From the NCBI RefSeq assembly GCF_001279585.1, contig NZ_LGEC01000126.1:1-64000 (forward strand): DNA of 64,000 nt, read 5' to 3'. A program made the translations under genes and the position numbers. This document shows, one piece after another, positions 23,883 to 32,575 of the stretch. The stretch is from Nocardiopsis sp. NRRL B-16309 (GTDB lineage: Bacteria; Actinomycetota; Actinomycetes; Streptosporangiales; Streptosporangiaceae). The notes below the pieces were generated by a model. It was not told the DNA's origin, did no database searches, and saw only the letters and a list, made by a program, of their open reading frames with translations. How positions within the stretch are numbered: position 1 is the stretch's first letter; each line of letters begins with the position of its first letter.

Positions 23883-26259
23883 CCCAGTCCAGGGCGGACC
23901 GGACGTCGTGGACGGTCGGGACCCCCTCGGGGCCCGGGGGGCGGCGGACCACGATGACCGGGATGTCCAGCCGCCGGGCGGCGGCCATCTTGGGCCAGGT
24001 GTAGGTGCCGCCTGAGTCCTTGGTGACCAGGACGTCGGCGCGGTGCTCCCGCAGGAGGCCGAGTTCGCCGTCCAGGGCGTAGGGCCCGCGGCTGGTGACC
24101 AGGCGCCAGGCGTCGGGCGGTGCGAGGTCGGGGACGTCCACCACCCGGACCAGGGCTTCGTGGCGGTCGAGGGCCGGGACGAAGCGCGCGAGTTCCTGGC
24201 GGCCGACCGTGAGGAAGGGGCGGTCGCCGAGGGACGCGGCGGCGGCCGCGGCCTCCTCGTGCGTGTCGACGTAGTGCCAGGCCGGGTCGGGGTCCCAGCC
24301 CGGGCGCTCCAGGCGCAGGAGGGGGACGTCCGTGCAGGCGGCGGCCGCGTTGGCGGTCATGCCCAGCGCGAAGGGGTGCGTGGCGTCGACCACCGCGTCG
24401 TAGTCGGCGAGCGCCGCCCTCAGGCCCGGCACCCCGCCGAACCCGCCGATCCGGATCTTCCCCACCGGCAGGCGGGGGCGCGCGACGCGCCCCGCGAGGG
24501 ACGTGGTGACGTCGACGCCGGACTCGACCAGCAGCGCGGCGAGCTCACGGGCCTCGGACGTTCCACCGAGGAGCAGGAGTCTCACCGAAGAGGGCTGCGC
24601 CGAAGGCGTCCGTTGAGGGGGCTCCTCCGCCGCGAAGCGGCCCCCTGAGCGGTGGTGGGCGACGGGTGGGCCTCCCGGCGCGAGCAGGGGAAGGGGCGGC
24701 GGACCCTCGCGGGCGAGGGTGAGCAGGGCGTCGACGTCCAGGTGCTCCTCCACGAGGTCGGCGAGCAGGTCCAGGCGCCGTTCCCGGGCGTCCGCGAAGC
24801 GGGTCCCCGACGGTTCGAGGCCCAGGGTCTCGGCGAGGAAGGCGGCCCGGAAGGCGTCCCCCTCCAGGCTGCCGTGCCACATGGTGCCGAAGACCCGGCC
24901 CTCGCGGACCAGGAACTCCTCGGGCGTGACGCGCCCGTGGTGGATCTCGTAGCCGTGCGCCGGTGCGCCCAGGGCCGTGCCGGTCGGCAGGCGCAGGGTC
25001 TTCTCGGCCGTGAAGTCCGTCCGGACGTCGAGCAGGCCCAGGCCGTCCGCGGTGGCCGGGGCGGCCTCGACCCCGTCCGGATCGGCGATCGTGCGGCCGA
25101 GCATCTGGAAGCCGCCGCAGATCCCGAGCACGGGCCGACCGCGGCGGGCGTGTTCGACGATCGCCCGGTCCAGGCCGCGGGAGCGCAGCCAGGCCAGGTC
25201 GGCGAGGGTCGACCGGGTGCCGGGCAGGACGACCAGGTCGGCGTCGGCGAGGTCGCGCGGCCCGGAGGCGAAGACGACGTCGAGGCCGGGTTCCAGGCCG
25301 AGGGCGTCCACGTCGGTGAAGTTGCTGATCCGGGGCAGGCGCACCACCGCCACGCGGCGGCCGGTGCCCGGGGACCGGCGACCCTCCAGGTCGAGGGCGT
25401 CCTCGGAGTCGAGCCAGAGTCCGGCGTCCCACGGCAGGGTGCCGTACACGCTGCGCCCGGTGAGCCGTTCGAGGTCGGCCAGGCCCGGCTTGAGGAGTCC
25501 GGGGTCCCCGCGGAACTTGTTGATCACGAACCCCGCGACCAACTCCTGGTCGGCGGGCTCCAGCAGGCCCACCGTTCCGTAGAGCGCCGCGAAAACGCCG
25601 CCGCGGTCGATGTCGCCGACGACCACGACGGGCAGGTCCGCGTGGCGGGCCAGGCCCATGTTGACGTAGTCGCCCGCGCGGAGGTTGATCTCGGCCGGGC
25701 TGCCCGCGCCTTCGGCGACGACGAGGTCGTAGCGGCCGGCGAGGTCGTCGAAGGCGCCGTGCGCGGCCTCGGCGAGGTGGCGGCGCCCCTCCTCCCAGTT
25801 CGCGGAGGAGACGTCCCCTGCGGGGTGGCCGAGCAGGACGACGTGGCTGCGCCGGTCGGTGCCCGGTTTCAGGAGGACGGGGTTCATGGCGGGCTCCGGC
25901 GTGGCGCGGGCCGCCACCGCCTGGACCCACTGGGCCCGGCCGATCTCCGCCATGCGGCCGTCGGGACCCCGGCAGACCATGGAGTTGTTCGACATGTTCT
26001 GCGCCTTGTACGGCGCGACCCGCAGACCGCGGCGCGCGAACGCCCGGCACAGGGCGGTGGTCACGACGCTCTTGCCCGCGTCGGAGGTGGTTCCGGCGAC
26101 CAGGAGGCCCGCTCCGCGCGCGGTCCCGCCCGGCGTCTCGGGGCCGGCCGCGGCCCTGTCCCGCCCGCCACCGCCCGGCGCCTCCGGCGCGACCCGGTCC
26201 CCGCCCCACGCCTGCGGTGCGGTCCGGCCGCCGTCTCGACCGTCGTCGGCCGCCCTCAT
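23857..26259 (-). CDS. cobQ-cobK: Cobyric acid synthase CobQ fused to precorrin-6A reductase CobK
   Basis: One 800-residue frame holds two enzymes. CobQ (about 50-520): P-loop GTTSDAGKS 56-64, YKAQNMSNN, VAEGAGSPAEINL, GATase cysteine C381 in GICGGFQMLG and the histidine of WHGS. It amidates four side chains of adenosylcobyrinate diamide. CobK (about 559-800): LLLLGGTSEARELA, VDATHPFALGMTANA and DVLVTKDSGGTYTWPKM; it reduces precorrin-6A. A Pro/His-rich linker (about 520-558) joins them with no stop. A GTG at 24585, codon 559, could start CobK alone, but CobQ has no stop before the end of CobK. ATG 26259 overlaps the cobF stop (ATGA). The first 45 residues are a Gly/Ala/Arg-rich extension. 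Confidence 0.9.
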   Translation of the reverse strand: MRAADDGRDGGRTAPQAWGGDRVAPEAPGGGGRDRAAAGPETPGGTARGAGLLVAGTTSDAGKSVVTTALCRAFARRGLRVAPYKAQNMSNNSMVCRGPDGRMAEIGRAQWVQAVAARATPEPAMNPVLLKPGTDRRSHVVLLGHPAGDVSSANWEEGRRHLAEAAHGAFDDLAGRYDLVVAEGAGSPAEINLRAGDYVNMGLARHADLPVVVVGDIDRGGVFAALYGTVGLLEPADQELVAGFVINKFRGDPGLLKPGLADLERLTGRSVYGTLPWDAGLWLDSEDALDLEGRRSPGTGRRVAVVRLPRISNFTDVDALGLEPGLDVVFASGPRDLADADLVVLPGTRSTLADLAWLRSRGLDRAIVEHARRGRPVLGICGGFQMLGRTIADPDGVEAAPATADGLGLLDVRTDFTAEKTLRLPTGTALGAPAHGYEIHHGRVTPEEFLVREGRVFGTMWHGSLEGDAFRAAFLAETLGLEPSGTRFADARERRLDLLADLVEEHLDVDALLTLAREGPPPLPLLAPGGPPVAHHRSGGRFAAEEPPQRTPSAQPSSVRLLLLGGTSEARELAALLVESGVDVTTSLAGRVARPRLPVGKIRIGGFGGVPGLRAALADYDAVVDATHPFALGMTANAAAACTDVPLLRLERPGWDPDPAWHYVDTHEEAAAAAASLGDRPFLTVGRQELARFVPALDRHEALVRVVDVPDLAPPDAWRLVTSRGPYALDGELGLLREHRADVLVTKDSGGTYTWPKMAAARRLDIPVIVVRRPPGPEGVPTVHDVRSALDWVTGLRARR

Positions 26260-26981
26260 ACGGTCCTCCGTAGCAGCGCGGTGTCCATCACCCATCCGGC
26301 GCGGTCCCGGGCCCGGGCGCGGGCCGCCTCGATGGCGGGCAGCACGTCGCCCACCCGCCCGGCGACCAGTTCCTCGGTGTCGGTGCCCAGGTTGGCGCCC
26401 CACCACACAGACCACTCCTCCAGGCCCTCGAACGCCGGCCGGCCGCCGAGCATGACGACGATGTTGTCCTGCCCGGCCGCGACGGCCTCCGCCAGCCGCC
26501 GCGCCGGCGTGACGTGGACCGGGCGGCCCACCTCGTGCAGCACGAGGCGGTGCCGCGCGGCCAGGAGCTGCGGCGCGGCGACGCCGGGGAGCACGTCATA
26601 GTCCACCGGCACGGCCCCGCGCGCGGCGATCCGGTCCACGATCCGCAGCGTGGAGTCGTACAGGGAGGGGTCGCCCCACACCAGGAACGCCGCGGTGCCG
26701 CCGCGCTCGCCGAGCACCCGCTCGTAGGCGAGGACCCGGGCCTCGTGCCAGGAGCCGACCGCGGCCGGGTAGTCGGCCGGGTCGTCCCGGTCGCGTTCCG
26801 GATCGGGCACGGCGACCAGGGGGACGCCGTGGGCGTCGCAGACCGCCCGGCGCAGCGCGAGCAGCCCGTCGTCGTCGCGCTTGCGGGCGGCCACCGCGTA
26901 GTCGCAGCCGCGCAGGGCCTCGGCGACCTCCCGGGTGAGGTGCCGCGGCCCCATGCCGATGCCCAGGATCCGGACCCTCAT
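26256..26981 (-). CDS. cobF: Precorrin-6A synthase (deacetylating) CobF
   Basis: SAM-dependent methyltransferase of 241 residues that methylates C1 of precorrin-5 with loss of the acetyl group. The N-terminal RILGIGMGPRHLTREVAEAL and central FLVWGDPSLYDSTLRIVDR motifs are diagnostic, and VLPGVAAPQLLAARHRL forms the SAM-binding middle loop. CobF occurs only in the aerobic, late-cobalt route, in agreement with CobG and CobN. ATG 26981 overlaps the cobN stop and its own stop overlaps the cobQK start, both as ATGA. The three genes are therefore one coupled leftward unit behind the riboswitch at 30.6 kb. Confidence 0.94.
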   Translation of the reverse strand: MRVRILGIGMGPRHLTREVAEALRGCDYAVAARKRDDDGLLALRRAVCDAHGVPLVAVPDPERDRDDPADYPAAVGSWHEARVLAYERVLGERGGTAAFLVWGDPSLYDSTLRIVDRIAARGAVPVDYDVLPGVAAPQLLAARHRLVLHEVGRPVHVTPARRLAEAVAAGQDNIVVMLGGRPAFEGLEEWSVWWGANLGTDTEELVAGRVGDVLPAIEAARARARDRAGWVMDTALLRRTV

Positions 26982-29900
26982 TCGGCGCGGTCCTCCAGGT
27001 CGCCCTCGACCTCCAGGTAGACCTCCGTGAGGGCGTCGAGCGTCGCCTGGTCCGGCTCGGCCCACAGCCCGCGCCGGGCGGCCTCGTGCAGCCGCTCGAC
27101 GATGCCGTGCAGCGCCCACGGGTTCGAGCGGCGCAGGAACTCCTGGGTCTCCTCGTCCATCACGTACTCGGCGGCGAGCTTCTCGTACATCCAGTCGTGG
27201 ACGACCCCGGCCGTGGCGTCGAAGCCGAAGAGGTAGTCGACGGTGGCGGCCAGCTCGAACGCGCCCTTGTAGCCGTGGCGGCGCATGGCGGAGATCCAGC
27301 GCGGGTTGACCACGCGCGCCCGGAACACGCGGGCGGTCTCCTCGCTGAGGGTGCGGGTGCGGATCGCGTCGGGCGAGGTGGAGTCGCCGACGTAGGCGCG
27401 CGGGTCGGTGCCGGTGAGGGCGCGGACGGTGGCGATCATGCCGCCGTGGTACTGGAAGTAGTCGTCGGAGTCGGCGATGTCGTGCTCGGCGCTGTCGACG
27501 TTCTTCGCGGCGACCTTGATCCGGCGGTAGTTGGCGCGCATGTCGTCGGCGGCCGGGGTGCCGTCGAGGCCGCGGCCGTAGGCGAAGCCGCCCCAGGCCG
27601 TGTAGACCTCGGCGAGGTCGTTGTCGTCGCGCCAGGTCCCGGACTCGACGAGCTGGAGGATGCCCGCGCCGTAGGAGCCGGGCGCCGAGCCGAACACACG
27701 GGTGGTGGCGCGGCGGTGGTCGCCGTGCTCCTCCATGTCGGCGCGGGTGTGGGCGCGGACGAAGTTCTGGTCCTCGGGCTCGTCGAGGTCGGCGACGAGC
27801 CGGACGGCGTCGTCCAGCATGGCGACCACGTGGGGGAACGCGTCGCGGAAGAAGCCGGAGATGCGGACGGTGACGTCCACGCGCGGGCGGCCCAGCTCCT
27901 CGAGCGGGACCACGTCGAGCTTGGAGACCCGGCGGGACGCCTCGTCCCACTCCGGGCGGACGCCGAGCAGGGCGAGTACCTCGGCGATGTCGTCGCCGGA
28001 GGTGCGCATCGCCGAGGTGCCCCACACCGACAGGCCCACCGACTCGGGGTAGGTCCCGGTGTCCTCCAGGTGGCGGCGCAGCAGGGAGTCGGCCATCGCC
28101 TGCCCGGTCTGCCACGCGAGGCGGGAGGGGACGGCGCGGGGGTCGACGGTGTAGAAGTTGCGGCCGGTCGGGAGGACGTTGACCAGGCCGCGCAGCGGGG
28201 ACCCGGACGGCCCTGCCGGGACGAAGCCGCCGGACAGGGCGTGCACGGTGTGGTCGAGTTCGTCGGTGGTGCGGCCCAGGCGCGGTACCACCTGGGTGGC
28301 GGCGAACTCCAGGACGGCGCGCACGCCGGGGTCGTCGTGCAGGCCGGCCGCGGCGGCCGGGTCCCAGTCCGCGGCCTCCATCCGCTCGACGAGGGCGCGC
28401 GCGGCGGCCTCCACCTCGTCGACCTCGCGGGCCGGGGCGTCCTCCTTGAGTCCGAGGGCGGACCGCAGCCCGGGCACCGCGGCCCCGACACCCCCCCAGA
28501 CCTGGGCGGCGCGCAGGACGGCCAGGACCAGGTTGACCCGGGCCTCGTCGGCCGGGGCCTCGCCGAGCACGTGCAGGCCGTCGCGGATCTGCGCGTCCTT
28601 GATCTCGCACAGCCAGCCGTCGACGTGGAGCAGGAAGTCGTCGAACTCCTCGTCGTCGGGCCGCTCCTCCAGGCCCAGGTCGCGGTGGAGTTCGGCCGCG
28701 CGCATCAGGGACCAGATCTCGCCCCGCACCGCGGGCAGCTTGGCCGGGTCCATGGCCGCGATGTTGGCGTGCTCGTCGAGGAGCTGCTCCAGGCGCGCGA
28801 TGTCGCCGTAGCTCTCCGCGCGGGCCATCGGCGGGATGAGGTGGTCGACGACCGTGGCGTGGGCGCGGCGCTTGGCCTGGGCGCCCTCGCCCGGGTCGTT
28901 GACCAGGAACGGGTAGACGAGCGGCAGCCCGCCGAGCACGGCGTCGGTGGCGCAGGACGCCGACAGCGCGGCGTTCTTGCCGGGCAGCCACTCCAGCGAA
29001 CCGTGCTTGCCGAGGTGCACGACGGCGTGTGCGCCGAAACCGTGCTCCAGCCAGCGGTAGGCGGCCAGGTAGTGGTGGCTCGGCGGCAGGTCGGGGTCGT
29101 GGTAGATCGCGATGGGGTTCTCGCCGAAGCCGCGCGGCGGCTGGACCAGGACGACGACGTTGCCGGCGCGCATCGCGGCGAGGACGAGTTCGCCCTCGTC
29201 GTTGACGTACAGGCGGCCGGGGGCGGGCCCCCACGCCTCGGTCATCGCGTCCTTCAGGGGCGCGGGCAGGCCCTCGGTCCAGGCGGCGTACTGCTCGGGT
29301 GTGATCCGCACCTGGGCGTCTGTGAGCTGGACGGAGGTCAGCCAGTCCTCGTCCTGGCCGCCCGCGGCGATCAGGGCGTGGATCAGCGCGTCCCCGGCCT
29401 CGGTGTCGTCCTCCAGGTCGAGTCCGGGCAGGTCGCCGGGCTCGCCCAGGTCGTGGCCCTCCTCGCGCAGCCGGCGCAGCAGGCGGACCAGCGAGCGGGG
29501 GGTGTCGAGGCCGACGGCGTTGCCGATGCGCGAGTGCTTGGTCGGGTAGGCCGACAGAACGACCGCGATCCGCTTCTCCGCCGGGGGCACGTGCCGCAGC
29601 CGGGCGTGGGCGGCCGCGATCCCGGCCAGGCGGGCGCAGCGCTCCGGGTCGGCGACGTAGCGGGGCAGCCCGTCGTGGTCGATCTCCTTGAACGAGAAGG
29701 GCACGGTGATGATGCGGCCGTCGAATTCGGGGATGGCGATCTGGCTGGCCGAGTCGAGCGGGGTGACGCCGTCGTCGGAGGCCTCCCACTCGGCGCGCGA
29801 GCTGGTCAGGCACAGCCCCTGGAGGACGGGGACGTCCAGCGCCGCCATCCGCTCCACGTCCCACGCCTCGTCGTCGCCGCCGGCGCTCGCGGAGGCGGGC

Positions 29901-30568
29901 ACGCTGCCGCCGGCGGCCAGGACGGTGACGATCAGGACGTCGAAGGCGCGCAGAGCCTCGTAGAGCTCGTCGGGCGCCGAGCGCAGGGAGCCGGCGAAGA
30001 CGGGGACGCCCACGGCCTGCCCGGTCGCGTCGACGGCGTCGGCCAGGGCGTGCGCGAACGCGGTGTTGCCGCCGGCCTCGTGTGCCCGGTAGTAGAGGAT
30101 GCCGACGCGCGGGAGCGACGCGTCCGCGGGCTGTTCGCGCTCGGCGAGGCCCCACTGCGGGACGGGCGCGGGCGGGTCGAAGCCCTCGCCGGTCAGCAGC
30201 ACGGTGTCGGACAGGAAGGCGTGCAGGCGCCCGAGGTTGGCGGGACCGCCCTGCGCGAGGTAGCGGTGGGCGTCGGCCGCCAGGCCGATGGGGACGGTGG
30301 AGTGCTCCATCAGCTCGGCGCTGGGCTGCTGTTCGCCGCTGAGCACGACCAGGGGCGTGCCCCGCTCGCGGACGGCGGACAGGCCCGGCCACAGGTCGTG
30401 CGGCGAGCCGAGCAGGCGCACCACCACGAGGTCGGCGCCCTCGACGGCGGCCGTGAGCTCGGTGTCGGAGGCGCGGGACGGGTTCGCCCACGCGTAGTCG
30501 GCCCCGCTGGCGCGCGCGGAGAGCAGGTCGGTGTCGGACGTGGACAGCAGAGCGATCCGTACCGTCAT
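26978..30568 (-). CDS. cobN: Cobaltochelatase large subunit CobN
   Basis: Cobalt-inserting subunit of 1196 residues, the usual size for CobN and similar in layout to the ChlH/BchH magnesium-chelatase H subunit. Recognisable blocks include AYPTKHSRIGNAVGLDTP, HLGKHGSLEWLPGK, LWGTSAMR-like SVWGTSAMRTSGDD, and the late FFRDAFP and DYFQYHGGM segments. It binds hydrogenobyrinate a,c-diamide and inserts cobalt with energy from the ChlI/D-type partner coded at 19.45 kb. ATG 30568 has GGGAGGA about 9 bases upstream. It is the first gene of cobN-cobF-cobQK. A cobalamin riboswitch lies directly in the leader. Confidence 0.96.
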   Translation of the reverse strand: MTVRIALLSTSDTDLLSARASGADYAWANPSRASDTELTAAVEGADLVVVRLLGSPHDLWPGLSAVRERGTPLVVLSGEQQPSAELMEHSTVPIGLAADAHRYLAQGGPANLGRLHAFLSDTVLLTGEGFDPPAPVPQWGLAEREQPADASLPRVGILYYRAHEAGGNTAFAHALADAVDATGQAVGVPVFAGSLRSAPDELYEALRAFDVLIVTVLAAGGSVPASASAGGDDEAWDVERMAALDVPVLQGLCLTSSRAEWEASDDGVTPLDSASQIAIPEFDGRIITVPFSFKEIDHDGLPRYVADPERCARLAGIAAAHARLRHVPPAEKRIAVVLSAYPTKHSRIGNAVGLDTPRSLVRLLRRLREEGHDLGEPGDLPGLDLEDDTEAGDALIHALIAAGGQDEDWLTSVQLTDAQVRITPEQYAAWTEGLPAPLKDAMTEAWGPAPGRLYVNDEGELVLAAMRAGNVVVLVQPPRGFGENPIAIYHDPDLPPSHHYLAAYRWLEHGFGAHAVVHLGKHGSLEWLPGKNAALSASCATDAVLGGLPLVYPFLVNDPGEGAQAKRRAHATVVDHLIPPMARAESYGDIARLEQLLDEHANIAAMDPAKLPAVRGEIWSLMRAAELHRDLGLEERPDDEEFDDFLLHVDGWLCEIKDAQIRDGLHVLGEAPADEARVNLVLAVLRAAQVWGGVGAAVPGLRSALGLKEDAPAREVDEVEAAARALVERMEAADWDPAAAAGLHDDPGVRAVLEFAATQVVPRLGRTTDELDHTVHALSGGFVPAGPSGSPLRGLVNVLPTGRNFYTVDPRAVPSRLAWQTGQAMADSLLRRHLEDTGTYPESVGLSVWGTSAMRTSGDDIAEVLALLGVRPEWDEASRRVSKLDVVPLEELGRPRVDVTVRISGFFRDAFPHVVAMLDDAVRLVADLDEPEDQNFVRAHTRADMEEHGDHRRATTRVFGSAPGSYGAGILQLVESGTWRDDNDLAEVYTAWGGFAYGRGLDGTPAADDMRANYRRIKVAAKNVDSAEHDIADSDDYFQYHGGMIATVRALTGTDPRAYVGDSTSPDAIRTRTLSEETARVFRARVVNPRWISAMRRHGYKGAFELAATVDYLFGFDATAGVVHDWMYEKLAAEYVMDEETQEFLRRSNPWALHGIVERLHEAARRGLWAEPDQATLDALTEVYLEVEGDLEDRAE

Positions 30569-30601
30569 GGCCGGAATCCTCCCTCGGGGTTCTCGCCCCA
30601 T

Positions 30602-30732
30602 CGGCGGTAGGAACGTTCGTGGCCAGTGTCTGGCTGGGCCCCTGGCGGGGGTGTCACAGTGGCGGAACCGCCCCGGACTCGCACCGGGTTCCTGCGCCTC
30701 GAACGGAGGATCCACACCTTAACGTTCCGCCG
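30602..30732 (-). promoter_or_regulatory. Cobalamin riboswitch (cobN leader), compact
   Basis: On the minus strand the B12-box core covers 30692-30654 (GGAACCCGGTGCGAGTCC, then GTTCCGCCACTGTGA). CGGCGGAACGTT at 30732-30721 pairs with AACGTTCC(TA)CCGCCG at 30617-30602, closing P1 with a two-base bulge. At 131 bases it is shorter than the other three leaders and lacks the GAGTCCGAAGACC element they share. The cobN start follows 34 bases later. Confidence 0.87.
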
Positions 30733-30767
30733 CCGGTTCCGCTGTGGCGGGTGACTCCCGAGCCGCC

Positions 30768-31562
30768 TCAGCGCAGGAAACGGATGACCGGGTACCCGGG
30801 TCCGGCGTCGACCTCCGCGCGCACGCCGTAGACCTCGCCGATGAGGGACGGGGTCAGCACCGCGTCGGGTGTGCCCTCGGCGACGACCCGCCCGCCGCGC
30901 AACACGACGAGCCGGTCGCAGTACATGGCGGCCAGGTTGAGGTCGTGCATGGCGATGACGGTGGTGACCGGCAGTCCCGCGACCAGTTCCATCAGGTCGA
31001 GCTGGTACTGGATGTCGAGGTGGTTGGTGGGTTCGTCGAGCAGCAGTTCCGTCGGCTCCTGTGCCAGGGCGCGGGCGATCTGGGCGCGCTGGCGCTCCCC
31101 GCCCGAGAGCGTGTGCCAGGACCGGTCGGCCAGGCCGGTGAGGCCGGCGCGCTCCAGGGCCGCCGTCACGGCCGCCAGGTCGGCGGCCGACATCGGCGTC
31201 CAGGCGCGCCGGTACGGGATCCGGCCCAGGGCCACGACGTCGCGGACCGTCAGCTCGGTCTGGGTGTGCGCGTGCTGTTCGACGGCGGCCACGCGCCGCG
31301 CCGCCGCGCGGCGCTCGGTCCGCGCGAGCGGGCGCCCGTCCAGGGTGACCACGCCAGCGGAGGGCGTGAGGACGCCGCTGAGCGCCCGCAGCAGGGTCGA
31401 CTTCCCGGAACCGTTGGGGCCGAGCAGGCCGACGGTCTCGCCGGGGCGCGGAGCCAGGGTGACGCCGTCGAGGATCAGCCGGCCGCCGATCAGCCGGCTC
31501 ACGCGTTCGGCGCGCAGCCCCGTGTGCTGGGCGTCGGCCACGGCCGGTTCGGCGTCGGTCAT
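30768..31562 (-). CDS. Cobalamin/corrinoid ABC importer, ATP-binding subunit (BtuD-like)
   Basis: ABC ATPase of 264 residues in the FepC/BtuD group. Walker A is GPNGSGKST (about 48-56), then signature LSGGERQRAQIARAL, Walker B TELLLDEPTNHLDI and the switch histidine in VIAMHDLNLA. It powers import through the membrane partner coded just upstream. ATG 31562 overlaps the permease stop (ATGA). The unit of binding protein, permease and ATPase is headed by a cobalamin riboswitch, which makes a corrinoid far likelier than a siderophore as cargo. Confidence 0.9.
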   Translation of the reverse strand: MTDAEPAVADAQHTGLRAERVSRLIGGRLILDGVTLAPRPGETVGLLGPNGSGKSTLLRALSGVLTPSAGVVTLDGRPLARTERRAAARRVAAVEQHAHTQTELTVRDVVALGRIPYRRAWTPMSAADLAAVTAALERAGLTGLADRSWHTLSGGERQRAQIARALAQEPTELLLDEPTNHLDIQYQLDLMELVAGLPVTTVIAMHDLNLAAMYCDRLVVLRGGRVVAEGTPDAVLTPSLIGEVYGVRAEVDAGPGYPVIRFLR

Positions 31563-32575
31563 GTCGTCCTCCTGACTCTGTACAGCACGGCGATGAAGGC
31601 GGGTACGCCGATGAGGGAGGTCATCACGCCCACCGGGATCTCCTGGGGGTCCAGGACGGTGCGCGCGGCGGTGTCCACCCACACGAGGAAGACGGCGCCG
31701 CTCAGCGCCGTCACGGGCAGGAGCCGGGCGTGTGCCGACCCGGTGAGCGCTCGGGCCGCGTGCGGCAGGACGAGCCCGACGAACCCGATCGCCCCGGACG
31801 CGCTGACCAGGGCGGCGGTGAGCAGGGCCGTGGCGGTCAGCAGCAGCAGGCGGGCCCGGGCGACCCGGACGCCGAGGTTGGCCGCGGCCTCCTCGCCGAA
31901 CGCGAAGGCGTCCAGGGTGGTGGTGTGGGCGAGGCAGACGGCGAGCACGACGGCCAGCACCGCCGCGCACAGGGCCACGTCCGTCCATCCCGCGCCGCCG
32001 AGCGAGCCCAAGAGCCAGAACAGGATGCCCCGGGTGGTCTCGGCGTCCGCGGAGGTCAGCACGATGAACGAGGTCAGCGCCCCGAACAGCTGCATGGCCG
32101 CGACCCCGGACAGCACCACCCGGTCCATGGTCGGGCCCAGGCTCTGGGCGAGCAGCACGACCAGCGCGAAGGAGAGCACCGCGCCGACGAACGCTCCGGC
32201 CGACAGCGACATCACGCCCGCGCCCCATCCGAGGACGATCACGGCCACCGCCCCGGTCGAGGCACCGGAGGAGACCCCCAGCACGAAGGGGTCGGCCAGC
32301 GGGTTGCGGAGCAGGGACTGCATGACGGCGCCGCACAGGGCCAGCCCGGCGCCGCACACCGCAGCGAGCAGGGCCCGGGGCATGCGCAGGTTCCACACGA
32401 TGCCCTCGCGCAGCGGCGACAGGGGGCTGGCGCCCGCTCCCAGGCGCGCGGAGACGGAGTGCCAGACCTCGGCCGTGGTGATGTCGGCGGGGCCGATGGT
32501 CACGGCGACCGCGATCGAGGCCCCCAGGAGCGCGAGTCCGCCGACGGTGAGCAGCGCCTGGCGGACGCCCCTCAC
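31559..32575 (-). CDS. Cobalamin/corrinoid ABC importer, FecCD-type permease (BtuC-like)
   Basis: Integral membrane protein of 338 residues with eight to ten hydrophobic helices, FecCD family. Typical stretches are RMPRALLAAVCGAGLALCGA, LRNPLADPFVLGVSSGAS and the coupling-helix region FGEEAAANLGV, followed by GAIGFVGLVLPHAAR. GTG 32575 overlaps the binding-protein stop as GTGA, so the genes are translationally coupled. Only one permease gene is present, as expected for a homodimeric BtuC-type channel. Confidence 0.92.
   Translation of the reverse strand: MRGVRQALLTVGGLALLGASIAVAVTIGPADITTAEVWHSVSARLGAGASPLSPLREGIVWNLRMPRALLAAVCGAGLALCGAVMQSLLRNPLADPFVLGVSSGASTGAVAVIVLGWGAGVMSLSAGAFVGAVLSFALVVLLAQSLGPTMDRVVLSGVAAMQLFGALTSFIVLTSADAETTRGILFWLLGSLGGAGWTDVALCAAVLAVVLAVCLAHTTTLDAFAFGEEAAANLGVRVARARLLLLTATALLTAALVSASGAIGFVGLVLPHAARALTGSAHARLLPVTALSGAVFLVWVDTAARTVLDPQEIPVGVMTSLIGVPAFIAVLYRVRRTT

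Noticed and set aside
27086..30610. A 1174-codon plus-strand frame over cobN
   Set aside because: It is a Gly/Val/Asp-rich antisense shadow of cobN with no recognisable domain.
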